Shown in pieces: positions 55,448 through 64,000 of a DNA stretch of 64,000 nt. The position numbers and the translations under genes were made by a program. Numbering within the stretch: the first letter of the stretch is position 1; each line of letters starts with the position of its first letter. The DNA is from Bufo bufo. Taxonomy: Eukaryota > Chordata > Amphibia > Anura > Bufonidae. The stretch lies in the NCBI RefSeq assembly GCF_905171765.1, contig NC_053390.1, positions 135,424,820 through 135,488,819 on the forward strand, in the 5' to 3' direction. A model generated the notes under the pieces. It was not told where the DNA came from and did not search any database. It worked only from the letters and a program-made list of their open reading frames with translations.

Positions 55448-55550
55448 TCTGTTGCTCTTAGGGTCTCAGTACTGGGACATGCGTTGCCCCCAACTTGTAA
55501 ATCCTCGGAATGGTGTCTCCTGTAGCTGTCCCTCTGGCTGTGGGAACGAT

Positions 55551-55567
55551 CCCGCCGCTTGCCACCA
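55551..55567 (-). promoter_or_regulatory. Primer-binding-site-like sequence of the LTR element
   Basis: Minus strand TGGTGGCAAGCGGCGGG, two bases after the LTR end TTACA. The TTACA-AT-TGGTGGCA(A)GCGG arrangement is the one I know from vertebrate Gypsy-type elements. The matching tRNA is not assigned. Confidence 0.6.
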
Positions 55568-55569
55568 AT

Positions 55570-56331
55570 TGTAACAGAACCGCCTGGCACCCCGACTGCG
55601 TACCTCCGTTGATGGATGCTCCTAGCGCTTCCCGAAGACTCCAAGCACTCCACCCGACACCAATACCACCACAGGAACAAGGAACAGGAACAGCTCTTAC
55701 AAGAGCTATGAGTTATAGCCCGGGGAGTATACATGTATAGCAATCCCCACACACAAGAGACGAGGCTCTATGTTGAAGGTAAAACAGGAACTCTTTATTG
55801 AACACCCCCGTGGACCTGGTTGGGAACTGAGGACATGACATAGCAGCCAATCCTTTACAGCTTTACAGTTTAAACACAAAAACTTACCCTATTCAACAAA
55901 CACAATGGCATTGTCTTTGACGCAATCAACAATGAACAACATGCAAACAGACATCTCACCCCCTCCATAATGAATGAATAGGGGGCGAGGAGACACATGT
56001 GATGGGATTATCTCCTGCGTGTATTATAGGGTGATCTACTCATCTAGGAGTCGGCTGCTCTTATAGCTATCTTAATCCCATCACTAACACAATCAGTGGG
56101 AGTCTCAGTGCAGAGTTAACCCTTTTTGTGTTGCTGAATCCACACCATGCACCTTTAATAGGCAATAGGAAATATGTGGCATATAAATTCCACACATAAA
56201 TCCGGGTTCATAGTTTCTTGTAACCCCAAAAGGTCTGAGGGGGTCTCCATAGTTCTGGGTCCATAGTCCGTAGGAAGGAGGCTGGCCCTCAGGCTTCTCC
56301 AGCAGCCCCAGTGACTGTTCAGTCCGTCACA
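55570..56331 (-). repeat. 5' LTR of the LTR element (762 bp)
   Basis: TGT..ACA ends on the minus strand. The core 55718-56181 is shared with 53134-53674. Contains the same AATAAAG signal. Confidence 0.7.
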
Positions 56332-56717
56332 CTTTCTAGATTTGTTCTTGATCGGTGGTTTTATGTTAGATGTCTCTATATTTTCTAGAATGTTGTGCAT
56401 CTGTGTAGGCGAAGTGGAATTAACAGGGATAACTGATACAGGATTCTCGGATTGGGGGTTCTTGTTGAGAAAATAATTTTTTATGCTAAAATGGCGTTGC
56501 AATGTAAGTCTTCTCATGAACTGGTTTAGATCCACAAATAGCTCAAACAAGTCTGGTTCCTTGGTGGGGCAGAAGGACAGGCCTTTACTTAAGAGTTCTA
56601 TCTTGTTTTGTTTCAAGATATAGCTGGATAGATTGAATATGCCTTTCTCTCTTAATTTATCTGTCTCTATTTATTGGGTGGTGAGGTGTTTGATTTGCAT
56701 ATTTTGTTTATTGGTGT
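56332..56717 (-). pseudogene. PLE3 protein, segment 2: N-terminal part upstream of RT
   Basis: Reads (after a stop) TDKLREKGIFNLSSYILKQNKIELLSKGLSFCPT, ELFVDLNQFMRRLTLQRHF and PPIKNKSRK. It aligns with PLE4 residues 14-115 (LILNLSGKILS..LKKGLTYVPT..LFARRLRWHKLF). Bounded by Tc1-C and the LTR element. Confidence 0.82.
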
Positions 56718-58319
56718 TAATTATTTGACCCCTCACTGATTTTGTAAGTTTCTCCAATGACAAAGAAATGAAAAGTCTCAGAACAGTATCATTTCAATGG
56801 TAGGTTTATTGTAACAGTGGCAGATAGCACATCAAAAGGAAAATCGAAAAAATAACTTTAAATAAAAGATAGCAACTGATTTGCATTTCATTGAGTGAAA
56901 TAAGTATTTGAACCCTCTAACAAAAAAAGACTTAATACTTGGTGGAAAAACCCTTGTTTGCAAGCACAGAGGTCAAACGTTTCTTGTAATTGATGACCAA
57001 GTTTGCGCACATTTTAGGAGGAATGTTGGTCCACTCCTCTTTGCAGATCATCTCTAAATCCCTAAGGTTTCGAGGCTGTCTCTGTGCAACTCTGAGCTTG
57101 AGCTCCCTCCATAGGTTTTCGATTGGATTAAGGTCCGGAGACTGACTAGGCCACTCCATGACCTTAATGTGCTTCTTCTTGAGCCACTCCTTTGTTGCCT
57201 TTGCTGTATGTTTTGGGTCATTGTCGTGCTGGAACACCCATCCACGACCCATTTTCAGTTTCCTGGCAGAGGGAAGGAGGTTGTCGCTCAGGATTTCACG
57301 ATACATGGCTCCGTCCATTTTCCCGTTTATGCGAATAAGTTGTCCTGTGCCCTTAGCAGAAAAACACCCCCAAAGCAAAATGTTTCCACCCCCATGCTTG
57401 ACGGTGGGGACGGTGTTTTGGGGGTCATAGGCAGCCTTTTTCTTCCTCCAAACACAGCGAGTTGAGTTAATGCCAAAGAGCTCTATTTTGGTCTCATCAG
57501 ACCACAGCACCTTCTCCCAGTCACTCTCTGAATCATTCAGGTGTTCATTGGCAAACTTCAGACGGGCCTGCACATGTGCCTTCCTGAGCAGGGGGACCTT
57601 GCGAGCCCTGCAGGATTTTAATCCATTGCGGTGTAATGTGTTTCCAATGGTTTTCTTGGTGACTGTGGTCCCTGCTAATTTGAGGTCATTAACTAACTCC
57701 TCCCGTGTAGTTCTAGGATGCTTTTTCACCTTTCTCAGAACCATTGACACCCCACGAGGTGAGATCTTGCGTGGAGCCCCAGAGCGAGGTCGATTGATGG
57801 TCATTTTGTGCTCCTTCCATTTTCGAACAATCGCACCAACAGTTGTCACCTTCTCTCCCAGCTTCTTGCTAATGGTTTTGTAGCCCATTCCAGCCTTGTG
57901 CAGGTCTACAATTTTGTCTCTGACATCCTTGGACAGCTCTTTGGTCTTTCCCATGTTGGAGAGTTTGGAGTCTGCTTGATTGATTGATTCTGTGGACAGG
58001 TGTCTTTTATACAGGTGACTAGTTAAGACAGGTGTCCTTAATGAGGGTGACTAATTGAGTAGAAGTGTCTAACCACTCTGTGGGAGCCAGAACTCTTAAT
58101 GGTTGGTAGGGGTTCAAATACTTATTTCACTCAATGAAATGCAAATCAGTTGCTATCTTTTATTTAAAGTTATTTTTTCGATTTTCCTTTTGATGTGCTA
58201 TCTGCCACTGTTACAATAAACCTACCATTGAAATGATACTGTTCTGAGACTTTTCATTTCTTTGTCATTGGACAAACTTACAAAATCAGTGAGGGGTCAA
58301 ATAATTATTTCCCCCACTG
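56718..58319 (-). mobile_element. Tc1-C element with intact transposase, one terminus clipped
   Basis: Right end (minus strand) CAGTGGGGGAAATAATTATT after TA (58320-58321). The 180-200-bp inverted repeat is mirrored from 56718 ('taattatttgacccctcac'). The outermost 13 or so bases of the left repeat are absent or replaced. It interrupts PLE3 after NYVEDPHI. Confidence 0.92.
56932..57954 (-). CDS. Tc1/mariner transposase, intact, 340 aa (Tc1-C)
   Basis: Cut-and-paste transposase acting on its own inverted repeats, with TA targets. Full normal length for the family (about 340). Residues 1-55 form the first helix-turn-helix ([27 protein letters not shown]); 56-62 hold the basic GRPR-like hook in the form RPRSGAPRK; 65-115 form the second DNA-binding unit. 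The DDE core has D153 in [12 protein letters not shown]244 in [18 protein letters not shown] and E279 in [11 protein letters not shown], 34 residues between the last two (DD34E). KHGGG at 186-190 is the glycine-rich box. It ends ANKGFSTKY, the common Tc1 C-terminus. No stop or shift. Start chosen at MGKTKELS, typical for this group. It differs clearly from Tc1-A. Confidence 0.95.
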   Translation of the reverse strand: MGKTKELSKDVRDKIVDLHKAGMGYKTISKKLGEKVTTVGAIVRKWKEHKMTINRPRSGAPRKISPRGVSMVLRKVKKHPRTTREELVNDLKLAGTTVTKKTIGNTLHRNGLKSCRARKVPLLRKAHVQARLKFANEHLNDSESDWEKVLWSDETKIELFGINSTRCVWRKKKAAYDPQNTVPTVKHGGGNILLWGCFSAKGTGQLIRINGKMDGAMYREILSDNLLPSARKLKMGRGWVFQHDNDPKHTAKATKEWLKKKHIKVMEWPSQSPDLNPIENLWRELKLRVAQRQPRNLRDLEMICKEEWTNIPPKMCANLVINYKKRLTSVLANKGFSTKY

Positions 58320-58321
58320 TA

Positions 58322-58571
58322 TATGTGGATCTTCTACATAGTTTGTTGGTTTTCTGACCACCTGGGCATAAGTGATCGTACTTCTTACCTCTTTGGTTTC
58401 TTTGGGGTCTCGTGTGTCGGCACATGGGGGAACCTGACCTTTTACTGTGGTGGTTTCATACTTATGGGGAGGGATATTAGGTCTATTGGGTTTTGTTTTA
58501 TTTTGTCGGTGATGGAATTTCCTTTCCCAAGTTCTTATTAGGTTATTGTCAAAATCCTTTAGATCTTTCAA
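58322..58571 (-). pseudogene. PLE3 protein, segment 1: N-terminal region
   Basis: Charged and Pro/Thr-rich: MKDLKDFDNNLIRTWERKFHH, PNRPNIPPHKYETTT, ITYAQVVRKPTNYVEDPHI, then the Tc1-C insertion. PLE N-termini of this kind have no known domain. The true start may be further upstream (58680 region reads MSHPLSIRGNNLEY with breaks). Confidence 0.65.
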
Positions 58572-58739
58572 TAGTTTAGCACATTTCGATCTTACTTCAT
58601 TATATTCATATATTCTAAGTTGTTCCCTCTGATGGACAAGGGATGGGACATTTTGAGGGACTAAGGTATTTTTTTTAAGTGTTTTTTAATTTGGTCGCTA
58701 AATCAAGACCTGTATTTCAACGTTTCACTACTAGAGTTT

Positions 58740-59145
58740 CCATAAATAGTCCCGAGCTAGTATATGATTCTCTCATTCTTTATTAGCTTTAAGCTGTAAT
58801 TTTAATCATTTTTGTATGGGTACAAAGCTCTGGCTTTTTCATATAATGGATTGATGCACACTACATCTTGGTTCTCCCTACTGAGTTTTATTGGTTTTAT
58901 TCTTTAATGTTTATTTGTCTATCCGTATCCAATACATCTGTGTCTGTGGTATTATCTGAGTTTTATTGAAGATTTTTTTCCAGAAAAAGCCCCTATATAG
59001 TGATCCTTCATTAGGGACTAGTAATTTGGCGCTTTATAGTGGATTAGAACAGGTTTTTACCCAGCGGGTTACAACTCTGAGCCCGCTGGGTGTAACCAGT
59101 TGTTCTTTCCTCTCTCCAGTATCTACAATACACTGGTGGAGATCA
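58740..59145 (-). repeat. PLE3 5' terminal sequence (inverted match to 45236-45655)
   Basis: See the partner at 45236. Includes an inverted 'cccagcgggttacaac..gagcccgctgggtgtaacc' hairpin at 59060-59098. Confidence 0.8.
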
Positions 59146-59600
59146 TACTTACCTGGTATCGTCCGCTGTGTTTGGTGTATGGCACTCCCGGGCTGGCTCC
59201 TCCTCCCCCTGCTGCACTGAAATCAACATCCGTTGATGGGTGAACACGTGTCCGCTACAGCCAATCACAGACCGCAGTAGTGACCTACACCCTTTGTGTC
59301 ACAACAACTAGTCATGAACTGTATCAGACACCGACAGACTTAAAGGGGTTCTCGAGGAATTAAGAAAATGAAAATACCTAAATATTACTTTATTAAAAAT
59401 ATATTCCTAAATACCTTTCATTAGTTATAATGACTACTTATGTCTAGGGTGCAATCAGGAGAAATAAAATGGCTGCCATCCTATACGTACTCACAAAACC
59501 TGTCCTAATCACACAGGTATTCACAGCTTGAACAAATTCCTGTTCAGGGAATTCTATAGTAGAATATGGTCAGCAGATTATGTATTCACAGTAATGCCAT
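59146..59600. other. Non-coding; edge of a TTAA-type repeat
   Basis: 59340 begins TTAAAGGGGTTCTCGAGG, resembling the end of a TTAA-target MITE like that at 40476. The other end is not identified. 'attcacag' recurs at 59520 and 59585. No gene. Confidence 0.4.
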
Positions 59601-61520
59601 AATTCTAAAATATAACTTTTAATATTTATATATAAAATAGTCAATGAATCCCTCTAAATAATAATTATTCAAAGAGTGAAAAAAATAAAAAATAAATTGA
59701 AAACTAGGGTCAGAGTGGTATAATGGCCAAAGATTGGTTGTAGATTAGTAGATGTTAGAAAAGCCTATTTAGGGAGGTATAGCCCTATAATTGACCCTAA
59801 AGTAATAGCCCTACCTAGTACGGAATGGCCGCCCCGATAGGGGCGATCCCGTTTCTCGTGCCTCCTGGTGTCCCTGGTTGGCCCTATAGGGATGGATACC
59901 TAGATAAGGAGGGACCCTAGTGAAACACCTGGGCTAAATTACACCAAAAATAATAAATGTATATAGGTAGCAAAAACGGTGACAGACTATACCCAAATAT
60001 GAAAAGAAATATATAAAGTTACAAAAGTGAGATGTCCAAAGTGGTCCCTACTCGTTTCGCCTGGTTGGTGTCAGGCTCATCAGGGGACATATTTGACAAA
60101 GAATACCTATCACCATAGAATAATACAAATATTATTGTATATATATATAAAAGATTTTATTTCCTTTTTATTTATATTTCCTCCGTTTGAGGGTACATAG
60201 AAAGATATTAGAATTAAAGATAAGCCACTACTTAAACTAAAACTGATCGATAAAGTCAGAAAAATGATCAGATCAATTACCAGCAGCAGGAGATGATACA
60301 TTAATTTGTGAGCAAGAGGGAATAACGATATTGATATAAATATAAACCCCCAGCTCATTCATCCATCTCGTGCTTAGGGCTGTAATCAGACTCAATTACA
60401 CCAGACCATATGTTTAGGTGTATGCTAATCTGTCTGTTGTATTGGGACTATGCCTCTATATATTCACATCACCAAACAATTATGCCAATAGCAGAGATCA
60501 ATCAAGCGATATAGATAATTCTCTTAGTGAAATGGCACAGCTATTAACATAGCTATAGATAGTAGCTATCACATCAAACGGTATATGTATATATACCACC
60601 ACCATTCAGTATATACTGTGGGCTAATAGCAGCTCATTAGTATCGATAGTACTTGCATGCCCATATTTGGCTGGGTAGATAGAAGGTGATGTCCGCAGCT
60701 CCTGGTGTTTATAGCGGTGATAGCTTGAGGGAGAGACCTGTGGTGATGGCGTCCGGCAGGTAAGCGGCGAGGTGTTATCGGCGTTCCTACCTTTTAAACC
60801 CTAACTTCCGGGTATCGGGTCACATGAGTGACCACGTGATTGTAATGACAGAGAGCGTCCGACGTACGACGTCAGCCGCCTATAGCCACGCCTCGTTTGA
60901 AGGAGAGGAGGACAAGGTCTGACGTAGGACGCACCCAGGTAACCACTGCAGGTCTAATCTTGAACCGTGACTTCCGGATCGCAAGGAGAGTCACGTAATC
61001 GCAATGCCGGGCAGGGTCCGACGTCATGTTAAGATACACAAACTTCAATAGGAGGTAGATCTAATAGGTCATACGCACCTCAATAACGCTGTGCCGGTCA
61101 TTATAACTGGCACAATGGGGCCAAACATTTAATTATTAGGTCAGGCCAACCATAGAATCTCATGGCCGTTTCAAAAAAACAGAATTAGTAACTACTAAAT
61201 AGACCACATTGAATATGTGGTATTAGTAGATGAGTCCCAATAGAGGTTGATAACAGCCATATTAATCATGGCATTATATAGTAGTGGCCCATATAAACTT
61301 TATCAGACAGTACCCATCCAGATATATTCAGTCTATGACATCATAATTATATATACCCAAATTTTATTATATTTTATTTTCATTATTAGAGAGTAATTGA
61401 CAGAATAGAGATGTGTTTTCATATATGGGTTCCTTGATGCAGGGGTGGATCCCTCCCCCAATATTTGATAGAAATTATGTTACCCAGGATATGATGATCC
61501 TGTAAGATGGATGAGACGCC
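59600..61520 (-). other. PLE4 3' region (pLTR and 3' untranslated sequence)
   Basis: 1.9 kb downstream of the PLE4 frame on the minus strand. Contains the hammerhead-like motif at 60045-60090. 60780-61030 repeats 'cttccgg..tcacatgagtgacc' / 'cttccggatcgcaaggagagtcac', with 'gtccgacgt' three times, a loose duplication. Confidence 0.55.
60042..60088 (-). ncRNA. Hammerhead-ribozyme-like motif in the PLE4 pLTR
   Basis: The minus strand reads CCCCTGATGAGCCTG, then ACACCAAC, then CAGGCGAAACGAGTAGGG. The CTGATGA box is perfect, stem II is GCCTG/CAGGC (5 bp), and CGAAAC follows at once. Helix III would be minimal (ACGAGT), as in other PLE hammerheads that are thought to work as dimers. Cleavage site not assigned with certainty. 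Confidence 0.75.
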
Positions 61521-63887
61521 TTAAATAAAACACGCAAAATCTATAGATTCATTTAAACCAGATGGAATGACAGTATTGAGCCTGTGAATCCACCTTGATT
61601 CTTTTTGTTTCAACAATTTATCCCGGTCCCCACCTCTTTTGGACGTTTTTATGACTTCAATCATTGAGAAGTGTAAAGTTTTGACAGATCCTGCATGTCT
61701 ACTCCAAATATGTCTTGATACGGGTTTATCCCGTTTATTACGGATATCCCCGATGTGCTCTAGGATCCGTTTTTTAAAAATCCTTTTGGTCTTGCCTATA
61801 TATTTAAGTCCACAGTCACATTGAGCCATATATATTACCCCAGATGTATTGCAGTTGGCAAAATTCCGGGCATGGAAGACTTGATGTCCCGCACTATCAG
61901 AGAAGGTTTTTCCTGGTGTGATAAATGCACAAGCTTTGCATTTACCGCACTTGAATGTGCCCATCTGTCTATTGGACAACCATGTAATTTTGTCTGGGGG
62001 CTCAAAGTGACTGTGTACTACCGTGTCGCCAACATTGCGCCCACGTCTATAGGTGATGGATGGATTCTCGGATAGTACCTGTGTTAGATCAGGATCTGTC
62101 TTTAACAGTGCCCAATAACGGTTTAAGATATCCCGAACCTGGTGGGATTCTGAATCGAAGGTGCCAATAATTCTTATTGGATCAAGAGAGTTTGTTGTCT
62201 TCATTTTTGGGCGTAATAAGGCAGTACGATCCTTTGATTCAGCCCAATCCCATGCTTGGTATAGGCACGGGCTTGGATAGCCACTCTCTTTGAACCGGTC
62301 ATAGAGTTTGGATGCTTCACGTGTGAAGCTTTTGTTATCTGAACAGTTTCTCCGGACTCTCAAGAACTGACCCTTGGGGATGCCCCTTTTAAGTGGGATG
62401 GGGTGAAAGCTCTCCCATCGTAAGAGGCTGTTAGTAGAAGTCTTTTTCCTAAAAAGGGTCGTCTTAATGTTGTTGTGTTCATCTCTTTCTAAGCATACAT
62501 CCAAAAAATTGATTGTATTTTGGTGTATTTGAGAGGTGAAAAAAAGTCCAATATGGTTTGAATTTAATGTATCCATAAATTGTTGGAATTCATTGATTGT
62601 CCCAGACCATAAAAGAAAAATATCGTCTATGTATCTGGACCAGAGTGTGATAAATCTGGTCCAAGATACCATAGATTCAGTAAAGACAACTGTGTCCTCC
62701 CACCAGCCCAGGAGTAGGTTGGCATACGTTGGTGCACACGGGCTCCCCATCGCAGTACCCCTGAGCTGGTGGTAGAAGCGGTTCTCAAAGATAAAATAAT
62801 TGTGTGTTAAAATAAAATTGAGGAGCTGGAGGGTAAATTGATTGTGTTGGTGTAAGTCCACAGATCTGGAGTCCAGAAAAAATTTAACTGCTGACAGGCC
62901 CTTGTTATGAGGGATAGAGGTATATAGAGCCTCTACATCTATAGAGGCAAACCAACTCTCAGGTTCTATGGTAACACCCTCAACTCTTTGCAGTAGATCA
63001 GTCGTGTCTTGTAAATAGGAGGGGAGTGTGGATACAAAGGGACGAAGAATTTTGTCAATATATACACCGGCATGATGGGTCAGACTATCGATCCCAGAGA
63101 CTATGGGACGTCCCTTTAAGGGATTAATACCCTTGTGTATCTTTGGGAGTCCATAGAAAGTCGCTGTTTTAGGGAATGTTGGTAATAGATATTCAAATTC
63201 TTTACGATCAATACATTTGTTGTCCAGACCTTCTTGTAATATCTGAACCAATTCCCTCTGGAATCTGTCAGTAGGATCCACCGTCAGGACTATATAGCTG
63301 TTTTTATCTAAGACCAAGGAGAGGCACATATCTCTATATTGTTGTACTGAGAGGACAACAATATTCCCCCCCTTGTCCGATGATTTGATAATGATGTCCC
63401 TATTTGTGCTCAAATTCTGTAATGCAGTCATTTCTCCCGTCGTGTAGTTTCTTGCAGATGTGGTATAAACTATTTTTTCAAGATCACGTGTGACAGATTT
63501 TAGAAAAATGTCAATATTTGCGTCATTTAATGTTTTGGGTGGCATCTTGACACTCCTATTTCTCAAGGTAGTGAAGGGGCCCTGACCCTTAGGTCTTTCC
63601 CCTTCCTCTAGAAGGTATACTCGCGTGTAAATGCCCTCAAGATCACCCAATTCAACGCCCAATTCCTGACATCTCTTTTTATCTGATGAGACAAACAGTT
63701 TATGCCAGCGTAATCTCCTGGCAAAAAGTTGTACGTCTTTAATCCAGTTAAAGCAGTTAAATCTTGTAGTTGGCACATAAGTGAGTCCCTTCTTTAAAAT
63801 GGACATCTCTTCCACCGACAAGATTTTCCCTGATAAATTTAGGATTAAGGTGTCATTTGTAGATGACAGTCTATTTTTTGTTGACAT
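61521..63887 (-). CDS. PLE4: Penelope-like RT/GIY-YIG protein, 788 aa, intact frame
   Basis: Single polypeptide of a Penelope-like retroelement: RT and endonuclease for target-primed copying. N-terminal domain to about residue 235, including KSSDKGGNIVV (169-178), typical of PLEs. RT: FYGLPKIHKG (244-253), GRPIVSG (259-265), motif A FASIDVEALYTSIPH with D317, motif B QLRGTAMGSPCAPTYANLLL (374-393), motif C RYIDDIFLLW with D421 and D422, NFLDV (460-464), thumb RVRRNC (510-515). Cys cluster CGKCKAC (647-653). GIY-YIG: GVIY 683-686, YIG 696-698, KKRILEH with E710, late RGGDRDKLLKQKESRWIHRL and GLNES (777-781). No stop or shift. In-frame TAA lies 24 bases before the ATG, so the start is bounded, but an upstream frame overlaps it (see 63874-64000), and the natural N-terminus may lie there. 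Confidence 0.95.
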   Translation of the reverse strand: MSTKNRLSSTNDTLILNLSGKILSVEEMSILKKGLTYVPTTRFNCFNWIKDVQLFARRLRWHKLFVSSDKKRCQELGVELGDLEGIYTRVYLLEEGERPKGQGPFTTLRNRSVKMPPKTLNDANIDIFLKSVTRDLEKIVYTTSARNYTTGEMTALQNLSTNRDIIIKSSDKGGNIVVLSVQQYRDMCLSLVLDKNSYIVLTVDPTDRFQRELVQILQEGLDNKCIDRKEFEYLLPTFPKTATFYGLPKIHKGINPLKGRPIVSGIDSLTHHAGVYIDKILRPFVSTLPSYLQDTTDLLQRVEGVTIEPESWFASIDVEALYTSIPHNKGLSAVKFFLDSRSVDLHQHNQFTLQLLNFILTHNYFIFENRFYHQLRGTAMGSPCAPTYANLLLGWWEDTVVFTESMVSWTRFITLWSRYIDDIFLLWSGTINEFQQFMDTLNSNHIGLFFTSQIHQNTINFLDVCLERDEHNNIKTTLFRKKTSTNSLLRWESFHPIPLKRGIPKGQFLRVRRNCSDNKSFTREASKLYDRFKESGYPSPCLYQAWDWAESKDRTALLRPKMKTTNSLDPIRIIGTFDSESHQVRDILNRYWALLKTDPDLTQVLSENPSITYRRGRNVGDTVVHSHFEPPDKITWLSNRQMGTFKCGKCKACAFITPGKTFSDSAGHQVFHARNFANCNTSGVIYMAQCDCGLKYIGKTKRIFKKRILEHIGDIRNKRDKPVSRHIWSRHAGSVKTLHFSMIEVIKTSKRGGDRDKLLKQKESRWIHRLNTVIPSGLNESIDFACFI

Positions 63888-64000
63888 GTGGTTGTGCCGG
63901 TTGACGGTCCCTTAGCATATAGGTGTTGGGCTGGATTTGATCTAAAAAAGCTGCAGTTGTAGTCGTGGGGGGAGGCACCTGAGTGTAGGAGGAAGATGAC
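63874..64000 (-). CDS. 3' end of an upstream PLE4 frame, overlapping the RT frame
   Basis: Open from the window edge to a TAG that lies just inside the start of the 788-codon frame; the last codons are ..RQPAQPHVNKK-stop. It is Pro/Thr-rich (QVPPPTTTTAAFLDQIQP). PLE3's N-terminal segment is similarly Pro/Thr-rich and appears to belong to a single protein. The overlap includes an A6 run, where loss or gain of a base, or ribosomal shifting, would join the two frames. Either an N-terminal extension broken by a one-base change, or a separate ORF1. Confidence 0.55.

Larger units (their letters stand above)
53131..56331 (-). mobile_element. LTR retrotransposon remnant with repeat-rich ORF, in PLE3
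   Basis: 5' LTR 55570-56331 (TGTGACGG..GTTACA on the minus strand), primer-site-like sequence, a single long ORF in the gag position, and a partial 3' LTR (53134-53674). No pol motifs. About 130 residues of PLE3 (between KNKSRK and the fingers) are missing, so a deletion probably removed the end of the 3' LTR together with flanking PLE. Alternatively, TATA on both sides (53130-53133, 56182-56185) could be a target duplication if the LTR were only the shared 464-541 bp block. Confidence 0.7.
45236..59150 (-). mobile_element. PLE3: Penelope-like element, broken by four insertions
   Basis: Minus-strand PLE read from 58571 down to 49144, with a pLTR-like 3' region (45656-46633) and a terminal sequence present at both ends in opposite orientation (45236-45655 and 58740-59145). 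Insertions in order along the minus strand: Tc1-C (56718-58319), LTR element (53131-56331), hAT (50472-52702), Tc1-A copy 3 (46636-49079). They total about 9.5 kb, leaving about 4.4 kb of PLE, a normal length. Confidence 0.85.

Noticed and set aside
57158..57883. Plus-strand frames of 90-137 codons opposite Tc1-C
   Set aside because: Antisense shadows of the intact transposase.

Overview
This window looks like a stretch of a large, repeat-rich vertebrate genome, most probably a frog (anuran amphibian). I found no host exon, no cellular RNA gene and nothing bacterial. Almost every base that can be explained belongs to a transposable element: Penelope-like retroelements (PLEs) with a reverse transcriptase (RT) and a GIY-YIG endonuclease, Tc1/mariner and hAT DNA transposons, short inverted-repeat elements (MITEs), one defective endogenous retrovirus, one LTR retrotransposon remnant and CR1/L2-like LINE pieces. 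The anuran assignment is an inference from this mixture and from terminal motifs I associate with frog genomes.

Layout. 1-19200 is the 3' part of an autonomous-type hAT element (BED finger plus hAT transposase, plus strand). Its 95-bp subterminal minisatellite is split by a 13-kb nest (236-13293): PLE1 (broken), Tc1-A copy 1, and PLE2, whose last codons are split by a retroviral provirus (5153-11397, minus strand). The provirus has LTRs of 434 bp that differ at 3 sites, a 4-bp duplication GTCT, and a primer-binding site matching tRNA-Lys(CUU). The hAT transposase region is itself cut by a 1.1-kb hAT MITE that carries a 185-bp MITE. 19240-23719 holds a LINE pseudogene, a Harbinger-like MITE, a G-rich non-autonomous element and a decayed Tc1 piece. 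23720-29230 is a second copy of the same hAT in inverted orientation. 29479-31790 contains a GC-rich, near-perfect palindrome with arms of about 0.9-1.1 kb.

31803-45235 is a succession of MITEs, minisatellites, Tc1-A copy 2, an internally deleted Tc1-B, and a four-layer nest at 40476-43429 (TTAA foldback MITE, hAT, MITE, minisatellite) with two tRNA-like sequences. 45236-59150 is one PLE (PLE3, minus strand) of roughly 4.4 kb stretched to about 14 kb by four insertions: Tc1-A copy 3 (itself carrying a hAT MITE), a 2.2-kb hAT, an LTR element with an odd repeat-rich ORF, and a Tc1-C element with an intact 340-residue transposase. 59600-64000 holds PLE4, whose 788-residue RT/GIY-YIG frame is intact, and upstream of it the end of an overlapping second frame.

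The parts do not form a pathway; they are parasites and hosts of each other. Insertion order can be read from target-site duplications and restored frames. The best candidates for recent activity are PLE4, Tc1-C, and the provirus, which has near-identical LTRs but a ruined interior and so was probably copied by proteins supplied in trans.
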